From a virus, in IMG/VR virus record IMGVR_UViG_3300030107_003943, positions 1 to 22,293 of that record: 22,293 bases of DNA. One strand, 5' to 3'. Every line of letters starts with the position of its first letter. The first letter of the stretch is position 1. The notes under the pieces were generated by a model, which ran no database searches, was not told where the DNA came from, and saw nothing but the letters and a program-made list of their open reading frames with translations. The position numbers and the translations under genes were made by a program. Shown piece by piece: positions 15,601-21,055 of this stretch.

Positions 15601-18600
15601 TATGAAGGAACTGAGAACTCAATTAAGAGATCATTCCCATTAACTCATAGGGGTAATGATATCTTCAATAAAGATTTCATTGGTAATGATTCAACTATTG
15701 TAAGTACTATAAATGATACGATTAGATTGCCTAATCATTTCTTTGTTACGGGTGAAAAAGTAAAATATGTTCATGCTGGTTCTGGTACTACCATGGCTAT
15801 TGGTTGTGAGACAACTACTTTTAGTGGAGTTGGTGTAACTGATAAATTACCTGGCGATCTTTATATCTACAAGGTTAATGAAGATTCTGTTAAGATTGCT
15901 ACAAGTGCAGAGAATGCTTTAAAAGTGATTCCTGAAGTTGTTGGTATTAATACAGTTGGAATCGGAGTTTCTCATAGATTTGCAGCAATCAATCAAAACT
16001 CAAAGGCTTTACTTGCTCTTGATAATATTATTCAATCTCCTGTTGTTGCAACTTCAGTAACAACTGGTCTTGCTAAGACATGTTATACAACAGATGATCT
16101 ATTAACCTTTACTGGTATTACATCCTTTATTGGTGGAGATTTGATTAAACTTGGTGATGAGATAATGAGAATTGATGGAGTTGGTATTGGTAGTACTAAT
16201 GTCATAAGAGTTCGTAGACCTTGGATGGGAACTACTTTACAGAATTATGCACCAGCTACTCAAGTAACTAAGGTTAAAGGAAATTATAATATCGTAGCAA
16301 ATACTTTAACATTCTCTGAAGCACCTTATGGAAACCTTCCATTTGGTACATCTACTAATCCGCCTGATGATAGAGATTGGACAGGTATATCAACATCTTC
16401 AAGTTTCCAAGGAAGAACGTTTATGCGTTCGGGTGTTGAGGATACCACAGATGAAACTTATGCAAAGAATGTAGTTCTTGATGATATTTCTACAGAATTT
16501 ACTGGATCTAGAAGAAACTTTAATTTAAAATCAGACGGATCTAATATTACTGGTATTGCTACTGCTAATGGAGTAATTCTTATTAATGATGTATTCCAGG
16601 GACCAGGTGCTTTATTAGATTATACAATGAATGAGAATGCTGGTATTACCTCTATTAGGTTTACTGGAACTGCAACATCTATTGGTAGTGATGTTAATAC
16701 TTCAAATCTTCCTATTGGTGGTGTAATTGTATCTGTTGGATCTACTGAAGGATGGGGATATCAACCTCTAGTTGCTGCTGGTGGTACTGCTACAGTATCT
16801 ACTGCAGGAACTATTAGTGCTGTTACTCTTAGCAATGCTGGATCTGGATATAGATCAGGTATTGGACAATTAGTTAATGTTGGTATCCAAACTCAATCAG
16901 ATGCTGATACTACAAGAATAACTGGTATTGGTACTGCCTTTATTGGAACTGATGGAGCTTTAACTGGTATTGCAGTTACTAATACAAAAGTAATATACAG
17001 ACCAAGAGATATTTCTAATGTTGGATACAACTCAGTAACTGGTATCAGTACAATCACAACTGGACGTGATCATGGATTAAGTGTTGGTGATGAGATTGCA
17101 CTTTCAGGAATCGCACTTACTTGTGAATATGCTCCTCCTTTAGGAATTAACACTGCAATTTATGATGGCGTTGCTGGTATTATGACAGTCTTTACAACTA
17201 CTGCTCATGGATTAGTAGTTGGTAATAAGACTAAGGGTAATGTAGTAATGACTGGATTAGCATTTACTTGCGATCTTGATAGTGGAGCATATCAGCATAT
17301 CTACCCAAGAAATAGAGATAGATTCTATGATACTGCAATTGAAGTTACTGGAGTTGGAAATACATTAACTGCAAGCAATGCTGTATATGATCCTGTAGTG
17401 GGTATTGTTACTATCACAACAACTGCTAATCATGGACTGGCAATTAGTGATAAGATTACTATTGCTGATAATTCATTAACCTTTACATGTGCTAAAGATA
17501 ATGATGCTACTAAGCATACCTATCCTAGACCTGGTGATTATGCAAGTGGTAGATGGTTATCTGTTCTATCTGTTCCTGGTGCTAAGAGATTTTCTGTTAA
17601 GATTCTTGATTATACTCCTTCAACTAATACTACTGCCCATACCTTCGTTGAGGCTGCATCTTCTGGTATTACTACACAAACTGGAGATATAACATTTAAT
17701 GTAACTGCTGCTGATCCTAAGTTCCAATATGCACATACATTTGTTGGTGTTGGTACAACTGGACCAGTTAAGAGTGGTGGTGCATATGCTCATAACTTTA
17801 TTGGAGCAAAACCTGGAGCATTGATCAGTGGTGGTAGTTATCTCCATTCATTCTCAAGTGCAGTAACTGGTGGAGTAACTATTACAGGGGTAGGTACAAC
17901 TACCCCCACAGACGCTACATATGACGCTGAGACGGGCGATTTAGTACTTACCATCTCTAACCATGGTGGTGTTGTTGGAGGCACTGTAGGGATCGCTACA
18001 GGAGGTATTTCATTCAAGTGTTCTATGGATGGATATGAGACTATTCATGCATATCCTCGTCAAAGTGATCCAATTGGTGAAACAACTGCATCTATTACTG
18101 AAGTAACAGGAGATACTGTTACGATCAATGTTGGTATTTCTACTTTAGTTACATTTACTCCGACTGGTGCTACTTATGATGGTGCTACTGGAGATATGGT
18201 TCTAACTGTATCGAGTCATGGTTTACGTGGTTCTACAGCACATACCGTAGTACATGCAGACTATAATCCTACTACAGGTATTATGACGTGTATGGTTCCA
18301 AACCATCCATTTGTTAATGGAGATAGAGTTAAGTTTGCTGATAATTCTTTGACCTTTACTTGTGCAAAAGATAGTCATGCAACTAACCATACTTATCCAA
18401 GAGTATCTGATCCTAATGCTAATAAGTGGTTATCAGTTACTGGTGTAACTACCAGCGTCTTTGAAGTTCAGGTATTGGATACAATTCCATCCACAAATAC
18501 TGGTATTCATACCTTTGTTAGTGCAACTACTAATGGTATGACAAAAGCAGGAGAATCGGTTCGTTTAGCAAATGAAGGATTTACATTTACTTGTGAAATG

Positions 18601-21024
18601 GACCAACATGGTAGTGAGCATTCTTATCCTCGTGGTACGGATCCAGCGTATAATACTTCAGTATCTGTTGGATCAACAACTGCTGATACTCTTACATTAA
18701 ATGTTGGAAGAAGTCCATTTAGACAATATCCTGCTAATACTGCAACTTACTACCAGACAACTGGTGATATGGTAGTTGGAGTAGGAACTCATAATATAAC
18801 GCAAGGAGATACTATTAAACTTGGTAGAGAATCATTAGTCTTTACTTGTGATAAGGATAGTAATGCTACTAGACACAAGTATCCTAGAGAAGGTGATCCA
18901 TCTTATGCAGGTGTACCAGTTGCAGGTATTGTAAGTGCAACAGGATTTAGTGTTGATATTGGTGTTACAACAACTACTAATTACTACACTGGGCAAGGTA
19001 GTGCATCAGTTCAACCTGTAATTATTGCTCCTAGACCAACTGACGAAGCTGCACCTGGTGCAACAGTTCTAACAGTTATTAATAATAAGTCTTTTGAGGT
19101 TCAAACTGGAATTTCTTCACGTAGACATTACTATGCAAGAGGTGGACGTGTTGATAAACCAATGGAAGTTGTAATTGATGATCCACTTTCTTATACTAAT
19201 ATTCCTCTACAATATGCTACTGGAAGTAGTGGTATTGGATCCGAAGCAACCATTGACATTGTAGTTGGACAAGGATCTAGTGTAACTTACTTTACAATGA
19301 ATAATACTGGTTATGCTTACGGTATGAGTGAGACATTAACAGTTCCATTTGGTGGTGGAAGTGGAATTCCTACAAGTACTTCCTTTACAAATAATCAATT
19401 TGAAATTGAAGTTACTAAAACCTTTACTGATGAGTTTACTGGATGGACGGTTGGAACATTAGAAGCACTTGATGATATTGCTGGTCTCTTTAATGGTGGA
19501 AGAATGAATTTCCCATTAACACTAAATGGAACTCAGGTTTCTATTAGAGCTGGTAAGGGATCTGTTGTTAATGTTCAAGATGTTCTTCTAATCTTTATTA
19601 ATGATATTCTTCAGGTTCCTGGTAAGGGATATAAATTTGATGGTGGTAGTATTATTGAATTTACTGAAGCACCTAAAGATGGTGATACTTGTAAGATCCT
19701 TTTCTATAAGGGAACTGGAGATGATGTAGATGTTGTCTTTAGAAATATTATTGAAACCGTTAAGGTTGGTGATGATCTACAAATCTTTAATAAGGATGAT
19801 CAAGGAACTTACTGGAAAGAGGATCCTAGAACAGTTACTGCTGTAACATCTACAGATACGGTGGATACCGTACCATATTATGGTCCTGGTAATACTTCTA
19901 TTGAATCGATGCTACGTCCTGTTAAATGGTGTAGACAGACTGAAGATAAGATTATTAATGATCTTCCTGTTGGAAAATCTAGAGAATTGTATGAACCAAT
20001 TATTAATCCAACATCTCATATTATTCAATCTGTTGGTATTGGATCTACAATGGTTTATGTTAGTAGTGTAAGACCATTCTTTAATCCACAGAATGAAATT
20101 GCAACTGCTTTATTAAGTTTCCAAGATAAAGTTAAGATTGTAAGACCTGCAGGTACTAAAGTTGCTGCTGCGGCAACGGCTGTAGTTTCTGTTGCAGGAA
20201 CTATTTCTTCCTTTACTATATCTGAAGGTGGTGTTGGATATGGTGCTACACCTACTGTAAGTATTGGTAAGACTACTGTTGGAGTTGGTACAACTGCTGA
20301 TGCTATTGGAACTGCTTCTATTACTAATGGAGTGGTTACTGGTATTGCAGTTTCAGTTCAAGGATCTGGTTATAGTCAATTAAGTCCTCCTGCAGTTCTC
20401 ATTGGTCCACCTACTACTAAAGAAGAAGAGAACAGTGTTAATGATTATCATGGGGATGAAGGTGTTATAGTTGGATTTGGTACAACAGCAGTGGGTGTAG
20501 GTACAACCGCATTTATGTTTGACTTCTTTATTCCAGTTGATTCTCCATTAAGACAATCTCTTTATATGGTGGATTCTGCTGCTAGTGGAAGTCTTACAAC
20601 CGTCAGTACATTAGTTTCTGGTGACTTCTTTATTGTGGATGAATCTAATGTTGGTAGTGCAACTACATCCATAGTCTCTATTACTAAAGATACTCTTGAT
20701 ACAGTTGGTACGGGAATATCCTTTATAGATAATGTATATCAAGTTTATAGTGCAGAAACTGTACAAGTAAATATTCTAGGTGTTGGTTATACTGATGTTA
20801 GAAGAATATTTGCAGCAGTTAAAGATCCAATGCACTTTGGATCTACTTCTGGAATTACTTCTTCTCCTGATTATGGTAGATATAGTTGGGGTAAAATAGA
20901 CATGGTATCTAGAGGTCTCACTACATCTTATACTGCATATACTTCAAGCGGAGTTGTAGGTCTAACTACTTCTCCAAGCGTTGAAAGATCTGCTTCTCTG
21001 AAGTATAAGTCTTATAACGTTTAA
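6670..21024 (+). CDS. Giant baseplate/virion protein, gp7-like N-terminus plus repeat modules
   Basis: This encodes an unbroken 4784-residue protein, in the gp6-gp8 interval where T4 has gp7 (1032 aa). Residues 1-290 look like the conserved C-terminal part of gp7: FPLISEFLKTYYQ (24-36) and DFYSSKGTDKSFEILFKALY (210-229) recall T4 gp7 DFYSTKG...FLFKVLY. Next come GxGY modules (756, 935, 1075, 1159), a YHYH-like domain (1200-1370) and HGL modules (1517, 1706, 1820). NDNVQRVQDS is at 2456-2465, followed by a ~134-aa tandem duplication (2705-2970), two INDxxQxPG modules (3305, 4310) and seven C-x8-H-x-YPR repeats (3480-4075), the first degenerate. The C-terminus holds YSWGKI (4738). There is no signal peptide or membrane segment. 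It probably joins wedge assembly through the N-terminus and exposes the repeats at the virion surface, possibly for host contact. N- to C-terminal GC content rises. Homologues vary greatly in length among cyanophages. Confidence 0.93.
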   Translation: MTIKRVQFSNIVQNQLPTYVRTDFPLISEFLKTYYQAQEFQSAPIDLVQNIDQYTKISEQTGLTETTILDANITEYDTTIPVQALPNGTKGFPDSYGLIKIDDEIITYTGKTATSFTGCVRGFCGISNYKSEGDPEQLVFDQTTAVAHDGNLFDSNTGAISRKGVKIHNLTVLFLKEFLVKSKKQLLPGLEDRTLSSDLDQNIFIKQAKDFYSSKGTDKSFEILFKALYGKSVEIIRPRDFLFTPSNANFRITNDYVVEAYDGDPLDLEQATLYQDAFGDLTKAYGPVTNIEKIDVGVGQTYYKLSMDAGYNRDSRVDGAVYGNFSVHAQTKVIGDVGVGQSFIDVDSTVGFAHSGNLDVVYSDSTSGIISYTSLTVNEFQGVSNVVGIISDTSNIGINTYAYGAAFGNPDETVKVKITSVLKKLDYPKDTYSYSDNDKARIKTLGINDKKFKSRDWFYNTAPIYKVHSIELLDSSDYTYKVNLFKLHYLRVGDSAAIVPPDGIPLATTVIDITGDTSMTIRGQGVLDISATYTFKRNILKTLSNVLTGAQVYSTNVLNTYKNDGKLLVASSSIPSYNSQALNTTYRKVTFSGTFVGEDLLIGDHTFRTGDAVWYSSNTIEQTYTDPLTLESKIRFVEGPKLFDEGLYFVKRDTTSALTIKLATSRSNLYNQDYVSIESERIVTDNTITPYKFNDKALKSQRLVREVCPPNNDGVVTETIPGATGILINGVEVLNYKSNDLIRYGKIEELEVTSSGSGYDVINPPVLNVSDTVGSGATGYAGITGTLTEIRVTDEGFDYEDIPTIKIAGGNGQGASASVNMKLVDHAPLFNSEGAAEKVGLTTNTIGFSTYHKFRNAEKVVYITDDQLAVGGITTEAVYHVHKVDDHTVKIHKTEGDAIAGINTVDLTSYGLGQHKLKSYNKKSVLESINIVNSGVGYQNKKLSAVATGINTALNSINIKNHLYKNGEIVTYSSTGTEISGVSSSNQYQVIVVDNDNFKLANAGVGGTNSSNYDKGIYTEFSDIGSGVHHFNYQPITVSLTGKVGISSIGTETFEATVQPVFRGECTSVHLENTGVGYGSSDIVNFDRPPEVTLIPGAEAQLQPIVDGAGKIYEVLVLNGGKQYISPPDLVVNGSGVGAVVTPIIENGSIISVKVLESGVGYNASDTTIDVVYAGSGVKFNSVLQSWRINLFEKNFNSFTDDDGFITEGRNADYELQYTHIYAPRKLREAVYARNSAGDVLYGKSDLTRVSSVEVESTDHSPIIGWAYDGNPIYGPYGYVEQTGGAVTLMKSGYSLNLKENRPPSDAFPEGIFVEDYSYKKITNESYLDENNGRFCVTPEYPLGTYAYFATIDPIASDTGGPFNQYRRPIFPYLIGDNYQSIPNDFNYRSDSNQESYKLKDTAWLRNIDPYNLMEGNLQYEYVFLPNKLNQVTDISTVNPGVIDTVGIETGGNLYRVGDKVVFDNVGTEGTGVNIQASRILGKEVSYISVASSTVTGVEIYPASNKGVYQLVAAGPHGFKDNDLVSISGLSTTSSKIGGVWRAGITTTAFTLTGIGTTTIGVAADSVTGIVTYFNVKGDLTELRSNDVLGIGTEQIKVLNVEPEYSRFRALRGINTTGVAHTVTTVLNLDHRTIKVNAGFNTTYDYRVNNELYFEPLHTVGLGTIAAGPGGTAVGAGYTLDLGNPNPGVGVSEIFVPLRSLYIRNHGLETGDQLTYNTNVGAGLSVMLDTQSTTQITTLADQTTVYAARISNDLIGISTVKVGVGTTGTFVGIASTEQSSSTMYFTGLGTGLYHSFVTNFSPITAEITRNLVTVATASTHGLEGSDTVWIDVNPSNTGINTFVYNDFNRRLTVNAEDFTAAGVNTSTNAITITDHGWESGTKVIHTATTPAAGLSNNGIYYVFRVDDNTIKLTDNKYNATTLKPPIIGITSASAGTIRPINPPIKVYKNSTVTFDLSDGSLSYVNNGTEYPAFELNFYKDQNYTEIWDKSTDSTLFNVLRTGTVGITADAKVTLTVNDKIPQTLFYRLDPIHESDLPTPKSEIVVDKEVNSSSQVQSKESVYNGRYNIGITSTTTFTYSIAETPELSTYSSAPALLSYETDSSLAFGAISKFEIKNPGRNYYSLPGITTINSGTGAGAIISVGSSTIGRVGKTNIQNIGYNFPIDTTIRPEVNLGTILDMEVFTSFESIGINSRGRGYSSAPQLLVFDGKTKKQIKDIDLKYELGDTNVTILKNTTGMSNVAPTILPTQNNNGVGISTVGWSTSTYDVTLTLNTGFSTENSFPFAVGDKILVEGVSVGVGSTGAGYNSANYDYKLFTVNGLDQNLGGIGGTIGYRLDNSLLDGRVPGEFNSTNSIGRVIPEKYFPLFNVKLKPNDFLEGETVTSGDNTGFVESWDPKVGVLNISTSDEFEKDDIILGESSNSQGKIESALDFHSTLETGVFSRVENGWETSSGFINDNVQRVQDSLYYQNFSYSLKSEVDFDTWNDVVSSTNHTAGFKKFSDYQLISPTNTSEATSSVGLSTDQTNVDIVSDLIGTGDLNCVHDFDLVSENALAHDRGTYSDEVVFNSTILTDYFESVGNRVLEIDDMSGSFNSNPRSTPFSVVSQFPLNSRQCMKYITYVRDRRYVGQRQIMVVDLVHDDSFGYINQYGQAGTVYPLGSFDFNIIGTDGRLLFYPNKFKVNDYDVVAVAYNLDNNLLGIGSTSLGCAEIFTSSTAIASGATETLVSIGYTYRSLKVLASITGSTHNEYEMEEINLIHDGTTVDIMEYGQLTSNLTNYVNVSGFGTFVPSISGTDINLDFKANTGIACTVNTIVVGLSSEAYVGVDTNQLKHVDLESRTTTIAASGSPGIHTVGKYLTLSGTDDHYDAAYFMIQVSDTTNKTYEMSELLMVDDYNTDLGTTESYIVEYGNVATVSGLGTFGAQVNTSASAKYSELMFTPNAGIAVQVKVFMNAFQIQDDEKDIIEFANGSIETVYGLYEGTENSIKRSFPLTHRGNDIFNKDFIGNDSTIVSTINDTIRLPNHFFVTGEKVKYVHAGSGTTMAIGCETTTFSGVGVTDKLPGDLYIYKVNEDSVKIATSAENALKVIPEVVGINTVGIGVSHRFAAINQNSKALLALDNIIQSPVVATSVTTGLAKTCYTTDDLLTFTGITSFIGGDLIKLGDEIMRIDGVGIGSTNVIRVRRPWMGTTLQNYAPATQVTKVKGNYNIVANTLTFSEAPYGNLPFGTSTNPPDDRDWTGISTSSSFQGRTFMRSGVEDTTDETYAKNVVLDDISTEFTGSRRNFNLKSDGSNITGIATANGVILINDVFQGPGALLDYTMNENAGITSIRFTGTATSIGSDVNTSNLPIGGVIVSVGSTEGWGYQPLVAAGGTATVSTAGTISAVTLSNAGSGYRSGIGQLVNVGIQTQSDADTTRITGIGTAFIGTDGALTGIAVTNTKVIYRPRDISNVGYNSVTGISTITTGRDHGLSVGDEIALSGIALTCEYAPPLGINTAIYDGVAGIMTVFTTTAHGLVVGNKTKGNVVMTGLAFTCDLDSGAYQHIYPRNRDRFYDTAIEVTGVGNTLTASNAVYDPVVGIVTITTTANHGLAISDKITIADNSLTFTCAKDNDATKHTYPRPGDYASGRWLSVLSVPGAKRFSVKILDYTPSTNTTAHTFVEAASSGITTQTGDITFNVTAADPKFQYAHTFVGVGTTGPVKSGGAYAHNFIGAKPGALISGGSYLHSFSSAVTGGVTITGVGTTTPTDATYDAETGDLVLTISNHGGVVGGTVGIATGGISFKCSMDGYETIHAYPRQSDPIGETTASITEVTGDTVTINVGISTLVTFTPTGATYDGATGDMVLTVSSHGLRGSTAHTVVHADYNPTTGIMTCMVPNHPFVNGDRVKFADNSLTFTCAKDSHATNHTYPRVSDPNANKWLSVTGVTTSVFEVQVLDTIPSTNTGIHTFVSATTNGMTKAGESVRLANEGFTFTCEMDQHGSEHSYPRGTDPAYNTSVSVGSTTADTLTLNVGRSPFRQYPANTATYYQTTGDMVVGVGTHNITQGDTIKLGRESLVFTCDKDSNATRHKYPREGDPSYAGVPVAGIVSATGFSVDIGVTTTTNYYTGQGSASVQPVIIAPRPTDEAAPGATVLTVINNKSFEVQTGISSRRHYYARGGRVDKPMEVVIDDPLSYTNIPLQYATGSSGIGSEATIDIVVGQGSSVTYFTMNNTGYAYGMSETLTVPFGGGSGIPTSTSFTNNQFEIEVTKTFTDEFTGWTVGTLEALDDIAGLFNGGRMNFPLTLNGTQVSIRAGKGSVVNVQDVLLIFINDILQVPGKGYKFDGGSIIEFTEAPKDGDTCKILFYKGTGDDVDVVFRNIIETVKVGDDLQIFNKDDQGTYWKEDPRTVTAVTSTDTVDTVPYYGPGNTSIESMLRPVKWCRQTEDKIINDLPVGKSRELYEPIINPTSHIIQSVGIGSTMVYVSSVRPFFNPQNEIATALLSFQDKVKIVRPAGTKVAAAATAVVSVAGTISSFTISEGGVGYGATPTVSIGKTTVGVGTTADAIGTASITNGVVTGIAVSVQGSGYSQLSPPAVLIGPPTTKEEENSVNDYHGDEGVIVGFGTTAVGVGTTAFMFDFFIPVDSPLRQSLYMVDSAASGSLTTVSTLVSGDFFIVDESNVGSATTSIVSITKDTLDTVGTGISFIDNVYQVYSAETVQVNILGVGYTDVRRIFAAVKDPMHFGSTSGITSSPDYGRYSWGKIDMVSRGLTTSYTAYTSSGVVGLTTSPSVERSASLKYKSYNV
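7297..7380 (+). other. gp7-like motif within the giant protein
   Basis: Residues 210-237 read DFYSSKGTDKSFEILFKALY then GKSVEIIR. From memory, T4 gp7 has DFYSTKG, then a Lys/Phe helix FLFKVLY and NEEVEIE in its C-terminal third, so this is the best anchor for calling the N-terminus gp7-like. A profile comparison would settle it. Confidence 0.6.
10267..10780 (+). other. YHYH-type domain inside the giant protein
   Basis: About residues 1200-1370 contain HSPIIGWAYDGNPIYGPYG (1260-1278), then NGRFCVTPEYPLGTYAYFAT (1332-1351) and a Pro-rich end. This conserved arrangement is that of the YHYH domain found in marine cyanophage structural proteins and some bacterial secreted proteins. The biochemical role is not established; conserved Tyr/His/Asp suggest metal or ligand binding. 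Confidence 0.75.
14782..15580 (+). repeat. Tandem ~134-residue duplication within the giant protein
   Basis: Two successive beta-rich domains share the order YEM[ES]E, then EYG[QN][LV], then G[FL]GTF. Positions are YEM 2749 and 2883, EYG 2767 and 2907, GTF 2785 and 2918, so the period is 133-140 residues. Sequence identity outside these anchors is modest, indicating an old duplication. The domains resemble a beta-sandwich arrangement. Confidence 0.7.
17110..18895 (+). repeat. Cys-x8-His-x-Tyr-Pro-Arg repeat array
   Basis: Six complete copies of F-[TK]-C-x8-H-x-Y-P-R lie at Cys 3534, 3607, 3784, 3898, 3975 and 4060, each with exactly eight residues between Cys and His. A degenerate copy (LTCEYAPP) precedes them. 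Copies 3607 and 3898 share a long variant ending W-LSV...F-V..LD..PSTNT..HTF, and the others a shorter one. Each unit also contains a [ADN]xYD..TG start and an HGL/GD turn. Spacer units with [TN/S]F after His (HTF, HNF, HSF; 3657, 3689, 3708, 3726, 3947) are inserted among them. Confidence 0.85.
17887..17906 (+). repeat. Perfect 7-bp hairpin inside the giant gene
   Basis: GGGGTAG (17887-17893) and CTACCCC (17900-17906) are separated by GTACAA. It opens a ~120-base stretch with about 50% GC and uncommon codons (ACC CCC, GAC GCT, ACG GGC), against the AT-rich surroundings. It could be a recombination joint or an mRNA structure. Confidence 0.6.
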
Positions 21025-21030
21025 ATCCTT

Positions 21031-21042
21031 AATAAATAAATA
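21031..21042 (+). promoter_or_regulatory. Overlapping late promoters AATAAATAAATA before gp8
   Basis: Two overlapping NATAAATA octamers (21031-21038 and 21035-21042) lie between the giant gene stop (21024) and the gp8 ATG (21056). The implied start sites leave only about 7-12 bases of leader, with no Shine-Dalgarno sequence. An independent promoter here would give extra gp8 expression beyond read-through of the 14-kb giant gene. Confidence 0.65.
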
Positions 21043-21055
21043 AAAAGTTCCAAAA

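Noticed and set aside
17489-17692. Leu/Ile-rich ORFs in other frames of the giant gene (also 12986-13174 and 19880-20071)
   Set aside because: Such hydrophobic frames arise from shifted reading of the Thr/Gly/Ser/Ile-rich repeat codons; none has a start context or plausible neighbours.
17110-18895. CRISPR array or DNA-level tandem repeat
   Set aside because: The repetition is at protein level with varied DNA and irregular spacing; there are no identical direct repeats with unique spacers.
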